From Candidatus Gastranaerophilales bacterium (GTDB lineage Bacteria; Cyanobacteriota; Vampirovibrionia; Gastranaerophilales; Gastranaerophilaceae): 11,302 bases of DNA. Shown here in pieces: positions 1-7,707 of this stretch (its first letter is position 1; every line of letters begins with the position of its first letter). The notes below the pieces were generated by a model. That model did not search any database. It saw only the letters and a program-made list of their open reading frames with translations, and was not told where the DNA came from. The stretch spans positions 1 to 11,302 of the forward strand of contig CALUUL010000055.1 in the NCBI GenBank assembly GCA_944323945.1, given 5' to 3'. Both the position numbers and the translations under genes were made by a program.

Positions 1-288
1 TTTGATACACTCCCGGAGCAAGCCCGCGGCCTTCATGCACATAAAAATATGGAGCAAATTATAATTGCAATGGATGGCGCTTGCCAGTTTGTTTTAGATG
101 ATGGAAAAAATAGAGAAACCGTTTGGCTAAACCGCCCCGACAAAGGCTTATACATAGGCAAAAACATGTGGCGCGAAATGCACAATTTCAGCTACGGCTG
201 CAAATTAATGGTCTTAGCATCAGATTATTATGATGAGAAAGAATATATAAGAAATTATGATGAGTTTTTGAGAAGGATCAATGAATAA
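1..288 (+). CDS. fdtA: dTDP-4-oxo-6-deoxyglucose 3,4-ketoisomerase (FdtA/QdtA cupin), 5' truncated
   Basis: The frame is open from the first base of the window, so this is the last 95 codons of a gene whose family is usually about 130-140 residues; the N-terminal part of the cupin lies outside. Family knowledge: FdtA and QdtA shift the keto group of dTDP-4-keto-6-deoxyglucose from C4 to C3 in the cytoplasm, preparing it for a 3-aminotransferase. Seen here: the RGxHAHK signature at bases 25-45 with the active-site His pair, then LDDGKN, a conserved GLYIGKNMWREM strand pair, and the LASDYYDEKEYIRNYDEF ending typical of the family. An ATG at 49 exists but would discard the HAH motif, so it is not the start. 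The TAA overlaps the next ATG by one base. The partner 3-aminotransferase is at 6619-7707. Whether the product is the galacto (Fdt) or gluco (Qdt) form cannot be decided from this fragment. Confidence 0.88.
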   Translation, partial: FDTLPEQARGLHAHKNMEQIIIAMDGACQFVLDDGKNRETVWLNRPDKGLYIGKNMWREMHNFSYGCKLMVLASDYYDEKEYIRNYDEFLRRINE

Positions 289-1034
289 TGCAAGAAATTG
301 CAAGGGATATTAATAAATATACAAAAGATTATATTGACCACGACTTTGAAAATATAATGGTTAAGTACAGAAGAAAAAAAGTTTTGGAAATATTAAATAA
401 ATATCAGCCTAAAAATATTTTAGAAGTTGGGTGTGGTATTCAATCTATATTTGATTTTTATAATAACTACGAAACATTTACGGTTGTTGAACCATCTGAA
501 TATTTTTGCAAAATAATAAAAGAAACCAGAAACTATAATTCAAAAATCACTGTTATTAATGATTTTCTTGAAAATAAAATAGAAGAATTAAAAAATGAAA
601 AATTTGATTTCATAATACTTAGCAGTTTATTACATGAAGTAACCGATCCAATACAAATGTTAAAATGTATAAAACAATTATGCAACAATAATACATTAAT
701 TCATATAAATGTTCCAAATGCTCAAAGTATGCATTTATTATGGGCGTATAAGGCAGGTTTGATTGAAAAAATCGGTAACTTAACAGAAGTTGCAAAACAT
801 TTTCAGCAACATACAACTTTTACGTTAAAAAGTTTGGTCCAAATGGTCAACAGTGTTGATTTTTCAATCCTGGAAAAAGGTTCTTATTTTATAAAACCGT
901 TTAATCACGCAAAAATGGCAGAAATTCTCAAATTGGGCGTGATAGATAAAAAATTACTGGATGGACTGTATAAATTAACTGAATTTATGCCTGAAATGGG
1001 AGCCGAAATTTTTGTAAATTGCAGGTCAAAATGA
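288..1034 (+). CDS. Class I SAM-dependent methyltransferase
   Basis: This 248-residue protein should transfer a methyl group from S-adenosylmethionine; the acceptor is unknown. The Rossmann-type methyltransferase signature is clear: motif I ILEVGCG at residues 44-50, an acidic residue ending strand 2 in VVEPS (E69 region), and the strand 4 segment KFDFIILSSLLHEV at about 105-118, followed by a helix and IHINVPNA. No signal peptide or membrane segment is evident, so it is probably cytoplasmic. The start ATG overlaps the upstream stop by one base (TAATG) and has an AAGGA ribosome site at 273-277, inside the ketoisomerase gene. The ATGA overlap with the next gene indicates translational coupling. 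Given the context it may methylate an amino or hydroxyl group of a nucleotide sugar or of the finished glycan. That role is inferred from neighbours only. Confidence 0.82.
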   Translation: MQEIARDINKYTKDYIDHDFENIMVKYRRKKVLEILNKYQPKNILEVGCGIQSIFDFYNNYETFTVVEPSEYFCKIIKETRNYNSKITVINDFLENKIEELKNEKFDFIILSSLLHEVTDPIQMLKCIKQLCNNNTLIHINVPNAQSMHLLWAYKAGLIEKIGNLTEVAKHFQQHTTFTLKSLVQMVNSVDFSILEKGSYFIKPFNHAKMAEILKLGVIDKKLLDGLYKLTEFMPEMGAEIFVNCRSK

Positions 1035-1978
1035 TACGGATAGCAAAATATAAAAAAGAAGACAAGGATATTTGGAATAATTTTATTCATAATTCGAAAA
1101 ACGGTATTTTCATGTTTCAGCGTAATTTTATGGATTATCATTCAGATAGGTTTGTTGATAATTCTTTAATGTTTTACGACGAAAAAGACAACCTTGTTGC
1201 TTTATTACCAGCAAATATTAAAGATACCATTCTATATTCTCACCAAGGACTTACATATGGCGGTTTTATTACTGATAACAATATAAAACAACATAAAATG
1301 CTAAAATGCTTTGAGAGTTTAAAAACATACATGCAAGAAAAAAACATTTCACAACTTGTTTATAAAACAATACCGCATATATACCACAAATTACCATCAG
1401 AAGAAGATTTGTATGCATTATATTTCAACAATGCGCATCTGCTTAAAATTGAACCTTCTACAACAATTTTTCTTGCAAACCCTTGCAAAATGACAAAAGG
1501 CAGAAAAGCGCAAATTTCAAGAGCCAGAAGGGAAGGCGTTACGGTTGAAGAGTCGAATGACTTTAAAAAGTTTATAGAATTAGAAAATGAAGTTTTAAAA
1601 GAAAACCATAATACAAGGGCTGTGCACACAGGAGAAGAATTAGAACTGCTGAATTCAAGATTTCCTGACAATATTAAGCTATTTATTGCGAAATATAATA
1701 ACGAAATTATTGCAGGAGCGCTATTATTTATATATGATGAAGTTGTGCATACCCAATATTTGGCTGCTAATGATAAGGCAAGAGAAATTGGTGCTTTAGA
1801 TTTAATCATTAATGAATTAATCAATAAATATAAAAATTCAAAAAAATACTTTGACTTTGGAATATCAACAGAAGATAACGGCCGGTATTTAAATGAAGGT
1901 TTGATTTCTCAAAAAGAAGGCTTTGGGGGAAGAACAACAGCTTACAAAACATTTACTTTGAATTCAATTAATCCTTAA
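1031..1978 (+). CDS. FemAB/GNAT-like N-acyltransferase of a surface-sugar locus
   Basis: This 315-residue protein has the two-lobed GNAT arrangement of the FemAB-like family (Acetyltransf_6 type). Seen: the basic stretch KGRKAQISRARREGV at about 156-170, the second-lobe core IAGALLFIYDEVVHTQYLAA at about 227-246, the helix REIGALDLIINELI (251-264), the strand KYFDFGIST (272-280) and the C-terminal KEGFGGRT (295-302). These are shared by proteins that sit beside amino-sugar genes in O-antigen loci. Likely role: acylation of an amino sugar or sugar nucleotide, possibly the 3-amino product of FdtA/FdtB; this is inference. The ATG at 1031 overlaps the upstream TGA as ATGA. A TTG twelve bases earlier is in frame but less likely. 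The 3' end overlaps the convergent WbqC gene by 11 bp. Confidence 0.75.
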   Translation: MIRIAKYKKEDKDIWNNFIHNSKNGIFMFQRNFMDYHSDRFVDNSLMFYDEKDNLVALLPANIKDTILYSHQGLTYGGFITDNNIKQHKMLKCFESLKTYMQEKNISQLVYKTIPHIYHKLPSEEDLYALYFNNAHLLKIEPSTTIFLANPCKMTKGRKAQISRARREGVTVEESNDFKKFIELENEVLKENHNTRAVHTGEELELLNSRFPDNIKLFIAKYNNEIIAGALLFIYDEVVHTQYLAANDKAREIGALDLIINELINKYKNSKKYFDFGISTEDNGRYLNEGLISQKEGFGGRTTAYKTFTLNSINP

Positions 1979-2654
1979 ATATATATTTTTTTGCATCATT
2001 CCCTAAATTAAACAATAAATCTACAATACTTACACTGGGCTCAAAAGGTTCTCTTACTTGCTTATATTCGGGATAACCTGAATAATCCTTCCAGATAACT
2101 TCTATTCCCGCTTTTTTATACTCATTCTCATCCAAATAACATTTAGCAGCAGGCCCTGAAATGTAGACATCAGTTTTGGCCGATAAAAGAAGGGACAAAA
2201 GTTTTTCTGACCTTTGACCTGCTGAGGCAAAATCTCTACTATCGGCGAATTTTGTTTCAATACCCAAATAGTTTTTAGATATATATTCTATTAAATATCT
2301 GTTTAATTGATATAAGTATTCCCACTTTTTATTGAAATAAACATCATAGAAAAAGTCTTTATAAAGACTCCAATATGGTGCCAACCTATATGCATTTTCG
2401 AGCTTATTCCAATTATCTTGCTGCCAATTAAGGTTGTTTTTTATCTTTGCTTCAATAATTTTTTGGCCGAAAGAATATTCAACAGGCACACTAATCCAAG
2501 ATAAGCCTTGCCTTGAATATACTTTGTTTCTATTTCTCCAATCATTTTTTGTGTATTGAACTTCATCATAAAATATAAACAAATCGACATCGTTAATGAT
2601 ATCAAAGTAACCTCTCCAAGGTATGTAATTCGATTGTAAAACGGCCGTTTTCAT
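1968..2654 (-). CDS. WbqC family protein
   Basis: This 228-residue protein is the last gene of the minus-strand operon. It shows the WbqC family hallmarks in its N-terminal quarter: QSNYIPWRGYFDII at residues 7-20 and YDEVQYTKNDWRNRNKV at 29-45, followed by WISVPV at 53-58. WbqC-like proteins recur in O-antigen and capsule loci, but their reaction is not firmly established; they are usually discussed with amino-sugar acylation or aminoacylation. No signal peptide or transmembrane helix is seen, so a cytoplasmic location is likely. The ATG has a well-placed GGAG at 2660-2663 with a 5-nt spacer, and the gene begins 14 bp after the hexapeptide acyltransferase ends. It probably acts on the same sugar as that neighbour. 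Family assignment is confident; function is open. Confidence 0.85.
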   Translation of the reverse strand: MKTAVLQSNYIPWRGYFDIINDVDLFIFYDEVQYTKNDWRNRNKVYSRQGLSWISVPVEYSFGQKIIEAKIKNNLNWQQDNWNKLENAYRLAPYWSLYKDFFYDVYFNKKWEYLYQLNRYLIEYISKNYLGIETKFADSRDFASAGQRSEKLLSLLLSAKTDVYISGPAAKCYLDENEYKKAGIEVIWKDYSGYPEYKQVREPFEPSVSIVDLLFNLGNDAKKYIFKD

Positions 2655-2668
2655 TATAACTCCATAAC

Positions 2669-3346
2669 CTATATTTCAAAATCAGTGCTTTTTTTACTAC
2701 TGATAATGCTTTTTGCCGGCATAACGGCATTATATTCATTTACATTTTTATTCACATACGCGCTTGCACCAATAAGCGAATATGAACCTATGTTAATTCC
2801 GTTCCTTATTGTTGAGTTTGCACCCAAAAACGAATTGTTTTCAATTGAGACATGACCTGCCACACAACAATCTACAGCAAAAAAATTAAAATTACCTATT
2901 TTTGTATGATGAGAAATTAAGCACTTTGTATAGAATATATTTCCGCATCCAATTTCAACAAATGGCTCAATTATAACTTCTGGCAAAATAATATTGCCTA
3001 TTCCAATATTATTTGAGTAAACTTTTGCATCAGAATGAATAAAATCAGCAATTTCGTAGCCTTTGTTTTTTACCCCTTCAAAAAGCTCTTTTCGGTTTAT
3101 ATTCATATTTTTATATCCGACACAAACCAATATTTTGTATTCATTTGGCTGATAGATCTTTTCAATATCTTCAAAGGGAACAACATCAATATCATTATAT
3201 TTTTTGCTACTCGGCATGTATTTACTATTTACTGTAAAAGCTGCAATATCAATATCGGGAATATCTTTTACAATATAGTTATATACAAGCTCCGCAAAAT
3301 CGTTTATTCCAAAGATAATTAACTTTTTATTACAGGTATTTTGCAT
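2669..3346 (-). CDS. PglD/NeuD-like sugar O/N-acyltransferase (left-handed beta-helix)
   Basis: This 225-residue protein is the length expected for PglD-type NDP-sugar acetyltransferases. The N-terminal Rossmann-like domain begins KKLIIFGINDFAELVYNYI (residues 7-25), and VGYKNMNINRK (76-86) matches the family's linker region. From about 110 onward come irregular hexapeptide repeats of a left-handed parallel beta-helix. LISHHTKIG (142-150) aligns with the PglD segment bearing the catalytic His, making H146 the likely base; VAGHVSIENNSFLGANSTI follows at 162-180, with H165. Such enzymes use acyl-CoA to acylate an amino group on a UDP- or dTDP-4-amino-4,6-dideoxy sugar. The WecE-type aminotransferase two genes upstream would supply such a substrate. 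The start overlaps the upstream radical SAM gene by 17 bp and lacks a strong ribosome site, suggesting coupled translation. The acyl donor cannot be read from sequence. Confidence 0.8.
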   Translation of the reverse strand: MQNTCNKKLIIFGINDFAELVYNYIVKDIPDIDIAAFTVNSKYMPSSKKYNDIDVVPFEDIEKIYQPNEYKILVCVGYKNMNINRKELFEGVKNKGYEIADFIHSDAKVYSNNIGIGNIILPEVIIEPFVEIGCGNIFYTKCLISHHTKIGNFNFFAVDCCVAGHVSIENNSFLGANSTIRNGINIGSYSLIGASAYVNKNVNEYNAVMPAKSIISSKKSTDFEI

Positions 3347-4271
3347 ATCCGGATTGCCAATCTTTGCATTGCTGACACATAGGCGGTATTTTATCCCAAT
3401 TGCCGTTTCTTTGATTGCTTCTGAATTCCTTTAAAGTTGTATTCCACACTTCTTTGATAGAAGTATTAATAACGTTACCCATTGGTGAAGCACAATCTAA
3501 ATCAACCGAACAAAGTGCAACATCTCCTTGATCAGTTATATTTATCGTGTTCATTGCCCAATAACAAGGAAGTCTGTCAACATCATCTTTTAAGTTGGTA
3601 GCCTCTTTGCCTGCTTTGCCCGCCCAGCTAACCATTGGCCTTATCTTACATTCAATACCATGTTCATCGTGCCAAAATTTTACAAAGTCTTGAAGTTCGT
3701 CTGCATTAATATCCATTTCAACAAGTTGTACAACAACTTTTTGGTCAGGTTTACCAAATTCATCAAGCATTTTTTTATATTCAAGGACGCCTTTTGTAAC
3801 CCTTTCTAAATTTCCGCCAACTCTGATTTTTTCATAAGTTTCCGGCTTAAAGGCATCTATACCAACATAAAAACCATTTAAGCCTGCTTCAATTAAAGCT
3901 TTTGACTTTTCAGGTTTAATTAAATTGCCGTTTGTATTTAGAATTATATTTGTTAAACCTTTGTCGCGTGCATATTTTACACGTTCCGGAAGATCCTTTA
4001 ACATTAAGCCTTCACCAAAAAATGTAATCCAAATTTGAGCATTTGGGTTATTTTCAGCAATTTCATCAATTATTTTTTTATACAAATCCCATTCCATTAT
4101 GCCTGCTTTTCTTTTCATATTTTTATGAAAACACATGCTGCATTTTAAATTACAATATGAAATATTATCAATTAATACAACACTTGGAAAATCTTTTTCT
4201 TCAGGCACTCTGCCTTTAATAATCTCTCTTGCTTTGTCATCAAAGTTTATCACCCTTGCTTTTGAACTCAT
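3330..4271 (-). CDS. Radical SAM protein with SPASM/Twitch-like C-terminal cysteines
   Basis: This 313-residue enzyme carries the radical SAM cluster motif CNLKCSMC with C40, C44 and C47. Core-barrel elements follow: FFGEGLM at 84-90 (the GGE-like SAM-binding position), NIILNTNGNLI at 108-118 and GFYVGIDAF at 133-141. The C-terminal part has C236, C254, C260, C299 and C302, the last two as CQQC, consistent with an auxiliary iron-sulfur cluster of the SPASM or Twitch type. The start ATG has GGAGA at 4276-4280 with a 4-nt spacer, and lies 11 bp after the WecE-type gene. Known enzymes of this superfamily acting on amino sugars or cyclitols include deaminases (DesII), dehydrogenases (BtrN) and epimerases (NeoN). 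The position beside a 4-aminotransferase favours a sugar-nucleotide substrate, but the reaction is unknown. It is too short to be a typical DesII. Confidence 0.82.
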   Translation of the reverse strand: MSSKARVINFDDKAREIIKGRVPEEKDFPSVVLIDNISYCNLKCSMCFHKNMKRKAGIMEWDLYKKIIDEIAENNPNAQIWITFFGEGLMLKDLPERVKYARDKGLTNIILNTNGNLIKPEKSKALIEAGLNGFYVGIDAFKPETYEKIRVGGNLERVTKGVLEYKKMLDEFGKPDQKVVVQLVEMDINADELQDFVKFWHDEHGIECKIRPMVSWAGKAGKEATNLKDDVDRLPCYWAMNTINITDQGDVALCSVDLDCASPMGNVINTSIKEVWNTTLKEFRSNQRNGNWDKIPPMCQQCKDWQSGYAKYL

Positions 4272-4282
4272 TTTTTCTCCTT

Positions 4283-5416
4283 TTATTTTTTAAAAAAATC
4301 TTTAATACATTTTACTATATAATCAATTTCGTTTGATTTAAGACCTGCATATATAGGCAATCTTATCAAACAAGAGCTTGCGGATTCCGAAACAGGAAAA
4401 TCGCCTTTCTTATACCCAAGCTTTTCTCCCATTTTTGACAAATGCAGTGGAATATAGTGAAAAACTGCACCTATATTGTGAGATTTCAAATATCCTAAAA
4501 GCTTATCTCTTGTTGTTTCGTTTTCCAATATAATATAGAAAATGTGATAATTTGTGGTATTATATTCAGGAATTTTAATGCGAGTTAAATTTCCTTCTTT
4601 TTCCAGATCGGCAAGTTGCTCAAAGTAACTGTTATAAACTTCGCCTCTTTTTTGGGTTATAACATCTTTGTTTTCAAGTTGTACAGATAATATGGCAGCC
4701 AAAATATCTGATGGAAGATAACTTCCGCCTATATCACACCAAGTGTACTTATCAACAAAGCCTTTGAAGAAATTGCTACGGTTAGTACCTTTCTCTCTTA
4801 TTATTTCAGCTCTTTCCGTGTACAAAATGTCATTAATTAAAAGCGCTCCACCTTCTCCGCATACAAAATTCTTAGTTTCATGAAAACTATATGTTCCCAT
4901 GCAGCCTATTGAACCTAAAAATTTGTCTTTATATTTTGAATTAACTGCTTGTGCAGCATCTTCTACAACCTTCAAATTGTTCTTATTTGCAATCAACATT
5001 AATTTATCCATATCGCAAGAACAACCGGCATAGTGTACAGGGTAAATTGCCTTTGTTTTTTTTGTAATTTTTTCTTCTATTTTCGTAACGTCAATATTTA
5101 AAGTATTGTCTATATCAACAAAAACAGGTGTAGCGCCTTGCAGCATTATTGCATTGGCGGTTGATACAAAAGTAAATGAAGGAAGAATAACTTCATCCCC
5201 TTCTTTTAAATTTAAAAGCATTGCAGACATGTCTAACGCAGTGCTGCAGGATGTTGTAAGCAGCGCTTTTTTTATACAAAAAGCTTTTTCTATTAAATTC
5301 TGTGATATTGAAGTATATTTTCTGTCCCCACTAACAAGACCGCTTTCTATAACTTCTTTTATACATTCAATTTCCTTTTCTGTGAAATAGGGCTTATTAA
5401 ATCTTATGGTTTCCAT
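4283..5416 (-). CDS. wecE: dTDP-4-amino-4,6-dideoxygalactose transaminase (WecE/RffA type)
   Basis: This 377-residue PLP enzyme belongs to the DegT/DnrJ/EryC1/StrS family and resembles WecE along its whole length. Seen: LTTSCSTALDMSAMLL (53-68), EVILPSFTFVSTANA (75-89), IYPVHYAGCSCDMD (124-137), VVEDAAQAV (150-158) and FSFHETKN-type TYSFHETKN (175-183), where K182 is the expected Schiff-base lysine. IREKGTNRSNFFKG (206-219) and the FHYIPLHLS segment near 316-324 follow. WecE transfers an amino group from glutamate to C4 of dTDP-4-keto-6-deoxyglucose, giving dTDP-Fuc4N. After the lysine, this protein appears one residue shorter than E. coli WecE (CGEGG rather than a GGEGG-type stretch). Its ATG overlaps the upstream glycosyltransferase stop by one base. 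A homologue making a 4-amino sugar of another configuration is possible. Confidence 0.87.
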   Translation of the reverse strand: METIRFNKPYFTEKEIECIKEVIESGLVSGDRKYTSISQNLIEKAFCIKKALLTTSCSTALDMSAMLLNLKEGDEVILPSFTFVSTANAIMLQGATPVFVDIDNTLNIDVTKIEEKITKKTKAIYPVHYAGCSCDMDKLMLIANKNNLKVVEDAAQAVNSKYKDKFLGSIGCMGTYSFHETKNFVCGEGGALLINDILYTERAEIIREKGTNRSNFFKGFVDKYTWCDIGGSYLPSDILAAILSVQLENKDVITQKRGEVYNSYFEQLADLEKEGNLTRIKIPEYNTTNYHIFYIILENETTRDKLLGYLKSHNIGAVFHYIPLHLSKMGEKLGYKKGDFPVSESASSCLIRLPIYAGLKSNEIDYIVKCIKDFFKK

Positions 5417-6465
5417 TACAGGTTTAGCCCCCTTTTAATTGAGTTAAATTCATTCAATTCTTTTTCATTTAACATTTCAACTTTTTCTTGAGTTTTCTTG
5501 CAATAAAACTCAGCCACTTGTTTAATTTTGTTTTTATGTGCCAAATCATCGAAAAAGTCAATACTGTCATAAAAATACTGCAAATTGTAAAACTCTTGCT
5601 GTCCTTCGTTCAATTTTGACCAAGTTCCATTTTCAGTCCAAGTATAAACAGAATCAACTGAATTTTCATATCTGCCACAGCCATAGCTTAGAGCAAACAC
5701 ATTTCTAAATGTGTCACCTAAAATACAATGCTGCTTATTTGTACCTATATAACTATTGATATGTGCGAGGTTTTCATTGTTAAATACATTTCTGTACATA
5801 GTTGCACTCGTTTGCATTAAAATGCCTAATGGCATAGGATAATCAAAAAAATTAAAATTTATACTCTTTTGATTTCCATTATATGCAGCATTCAATTCAT
5901 TTGAAAACTTAATAAATAGATTAGAAGAAAAAAGTGTACATTCAGGATGATTTTCAAAGTATGTTATTCCTCTTTCCAGTTTGTCTTTTGAAATCCAATA
6001 ATCATCTTGATCAAAATTCATCCAATATTTTGTTTTTATATTATTATATATTCTTGGCGCAACCGTTAATCCTCGTTCATTAACAGGATTTACATAAACT
6101 TCAAAAATTTCAGGATATTTTTTTTCATATTCCCTTACGATATTAACAGTGTTATCAGTTGAACAATCATCAATTATCCAAATTTTATAATTATATGTTG
6201 TTTCTTGCATCAAAATAGATTCAAGTGCCCTTGCTATATATTTTTCTCCATTATATGTGGGCATGCAAAAAGTAAAAATTGGTTCTTTTGTAATATATCT
6301 TTGATACAAGTCTTTATTTTTTTCGAGTCTTTCTGCAACGCTATTATATTTAAGTTCATATTCCATTTGAAGCAATTTAGATTTTACATAATCTGCATCA
6401 AAAGATAATGCCTCTAATTCTTTCTTATTCAACAATTTTCTTTTTATGCGTTTAAATACGTTCAT
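5416..6465 (-). CDS. Family 2 glycosyltransferase (GT-A fold)
   Basis: This 349-residue protein is the first gene of the minus-strand operon. After a charged, helical N-terminal extension of about 60 residues comes a GT2 domain: FTFCMPTYNGEKYIARALESIL (64-85), WIIDDCSTDNT (96-106), ERGLTVAPRIYNNI (130-143) and the metal/nucleotide-binding acidic cluster FDQDDYW (151-157). No transmembrane helices are evident, so it probably works at the cytoplasmic membrane face, adding a sugar to a lipid-linked repeat unit. Donor and acceptor cannot be told from the sequence. The ATG is preceded by GGAG at 6471-6474 with a 5-nt spacer, and a candidate promoter lies just upstream. It is followed with a one-base overlap by the WecE-type gene, so the enzyme may transfer the amino sugar made by this operon. 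Confidence 0.87.
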   Translation of the reverse strand: MNVFKRIKRKLLNKKELEALSFDADYVKSKLLQMEYELKYNSVAERLEKNKDLYQRYITKEPIFTFCMPTYNGEKYIARALESILMQETTYNYKIWIIDDCSTDNTVNIVREYEKKYPEIFEVYVNPVNERGLTVAPRIYNNIKTKYWMNFDQDDYWISKDKLERGITYFENHPECTLFSSNLFIKFSNELNAAYNGNQKSINFNFFDYPMPLGILMQTSATMYRNVFNNENLAHINSYIGTNKQHCILGDTFRNVFALSYGCGRYENSVDSVYTWTENGTWSKLNEGQQEFYNLQYFYDSIDFFDDLAHKNKIKQVAEFYCKKTQEKVEMLNEKELNEFNSIKRGLNL

Positions 6466-6484
6466 ACTTGCTCCAAAAGTAATA

Positions 6485-6500
6485 CTAAGTCTAAGTCTAA
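6485..6500. repeat. Tandem 6-bp repeat in the divergent spacer
   Basis: CTAAGT occurs twice head to tail at 6485-6490 and 6491-6496, followed by a partial third copy CTAA. It overlaps the predicted -10 region of the leftward promoter, so it could be an operator or an indel hot spot. Only the repeat itself is observed. Confidence 0.5.
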
Positions 6501-6523
6501 TATAATGTAATAATCAATGTCAA
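6494..6523 (-). promoter_or_regulatory. Candidate sigma-70 type promoter for the leftward operon
   Basis: On the minus strand a perfect TTGACA (6523-6518) is followed, after an 18-bp spacer, by TAGACT (6499-6494), which matches four of six -10 consensus positions. Transcription would start near 6487, leaving a short leader of roughly 22 nt that contains the GGAG at 6471-6474 before the ATG at 6465. The 153-bp spacer also must drive the rightward gene at 6619. A TATAAT at 6501-6506 on the plus strand has no good -35 partner, and no convincing rightward promoter was found. Confidence 0.45.
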
Positions 6524-6618
6524 ATCTGCATTAATATAACTTAACAACTTGTTTTTCTGATTTAAATGCACACAAACACCTTATTGCATTTTTCTTTCAA
6601 GGATGTTCTAATAACTGT

Positions 6619-7707
6619 ATGATTAAATTTTTAGATTTAAAAAAAATAAACGAAAGATATAGAAAAGAGATTGATTCAAGGATAAAAAATGTTCTTGATT
6701 CAGGCTGGTATATTTTAGGAAATAAATGTAAGATTTTTGAAGAAAATTTTGCAAAGTTTATAGGCACTAAGCACTGTATAGGCTGCGCTAATGGGCTAGA
6801 TGCTCTAAACCTAATTATAAGGGGGTTTGGCTTTAAACAGGGTGATGAAATTATAGTTCCTGCTAACACATACATTGCATCCATTCTTGCAATTTCTGAA
6901 AATGGCTGCACGCCTGTTTTAGTGGAACCTGATATTGAAACATACAACATTAACCCCGATTTAATTGAAGAAAAAATAACAGATAAAACAAAAGCTATTA
7001 TGGTGGTTCACTTGTATGGGCAGGCTGTAAAAATGCAAAAAATAAAAGAAATTGCAAAACGCCATAACTTAAAAATTATAGAAGATTCAGCCCAAGCCCA
7101 TGGAAGCATTTATAATGGGGTTAAATGCGGCGCATTAGGCGATGCTTCAGGTTTTAGCTTTTACCCGGGGAAAAATTTGGGAGCATTAGGGGATGGCGGA
7201 TGTGTTACCACAAATGATGATGAATTAGCCAAAAAAATAAGAGCCATTGCAAATTATGGTTCAGATTATAAATATCACCACATTTATAAGGGCATAAATT
7301 CAAGGCTGGATGAAATTCAAGCTGCAATTTTAGATGTTAAATTAAAATATTTGGAAAAAGATAATGAAAGGCGCAGAGAAATTTCAAAATATTTTAGAAA
7401 AAACATTAAAAACCCTGCCGTTATTTTACCTAAAACTTATGATGAACTGGCACACGTTTGGCACATCTTTGCAGTTAGGGTGCAAGATAGAAATAAATTT
7501 CAAAATTATTTAGAAGAAAATGAAATTCAGACAAACATTCACTATCCAACGCCCCCGCATAAACAAGGGGCATATAGTGAATGGCAAAATTTGAATTTGC
7601 CAATAACAGAAAAAATTCATAATGAAATAATTTCACTTCCAATATCACCTGTTTTAGAAGATAGTGAAGTTGAAAAAATTGTCGAGGTTGTGAATGGATA
7701 TAACTAA
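6619..7707 (+). CDS. fdtB: dTDP-3-amino-3,6-dideoxyhexose transaminase (FdtB/QdtB type)
   Basis: This 362-residue PLP aminotransferase of the DegT family matches the FdtB/QdtB subgroup. Seen: the start [14 protein letters not shown], then [10 protein letters not shown] (25-34), the [16 protein letters not shown] block (53-68), [15 protein letters not shown] (79-93), VVHLYGQ (129-135), [10 protein letters not shown] (153-162) and [16 protein letters not shown] (179-194), with K185 as the PLP lysine. [12 protein letters not shown] and [10 protein letters not shown] follow, then [11 protein letters not shown] near the end. It aminates C3 of the dTDP-3-keto-6-deoxyhexose made by FdtA/QdtA (bases 1-288). 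The only purine-rich site upstream is AAGGA at 6598-6602, about 16 nt from the ATG and so unusually far. The start is nevertheless fixed by the family's conserved N-terminus. Product stereochemistry (Fuc3N or Qui3N) is not resolved. Confidence 0.88.
   Translation: MIKFLDLKKINERYRKEIDSRIKNVLDSGWYILGNKCKIFEENFAKFIGTKHCIGCANGLDALNLIIRGFGFKQGDEIIVPANTYIASILAISENGCTPVLVEPDIETYNINPDLIEEKITDKTKAIMVVHLYGQAVKMQKIKEIAKRHNLKIIEDSAQAHGSIYNGVKCGALGDASGFSFYPGKNLGALGDGGCVTTNDDELAKKIRAIANYGSDYKYHHIYKGINSRLDEIQAAILDVKLKYLEKDNERRREISKYFRKNIKNPAVILPKTYDELAHVWHIFAVRVQDRNKFQNYLEENEIQTNIHYPTPPHKQGAYSEWQNLNLPITEKIHNEIISLPISPVLEDSEVEKIVEVVNGYN
7684..7687 (+). promoter_or_regulatory. Ribosome binding site inside fdtB for the DUF1796 gene
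   Basis: GAGG lies six bases before the ATG at 7694, within the last codons of the aminotransferase gene. It supports the overlapping start at 7694 and indicates coupled expression. Confidence 0.6.

Noticed and set aside
1019..1030. In-frame TTG that would add four residues to the FemAB/GNAT-like protein
   Set aside because: The ATG at 1031 makes a classic ATGA overlap with the upstream stop; the TTG has no better ribosome site and adds no conserved residues.
1360..1824. Antisense open frame of 154 codons opposite the FemAB/GNAT-like gene
   Set aside because: It lies wholly inside a gene with strong family motifs, is rich in Ser/Leu/Ile as expected of a shadow frame, and shows no recognisable domain.
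1976..1992. AT-rich palindrome and T-run after the FemAB/GNAT-like gene as a terminator
   Set aside because: The potential stem has no GC pairs and lies inside the WbqC coding region; too weak to call.
6597..6950. Antisense open frame opposite the start of fdtB
   Set aside because: Overlaps conserved aminotransferase coding sequence and has no family features or ribosome site.
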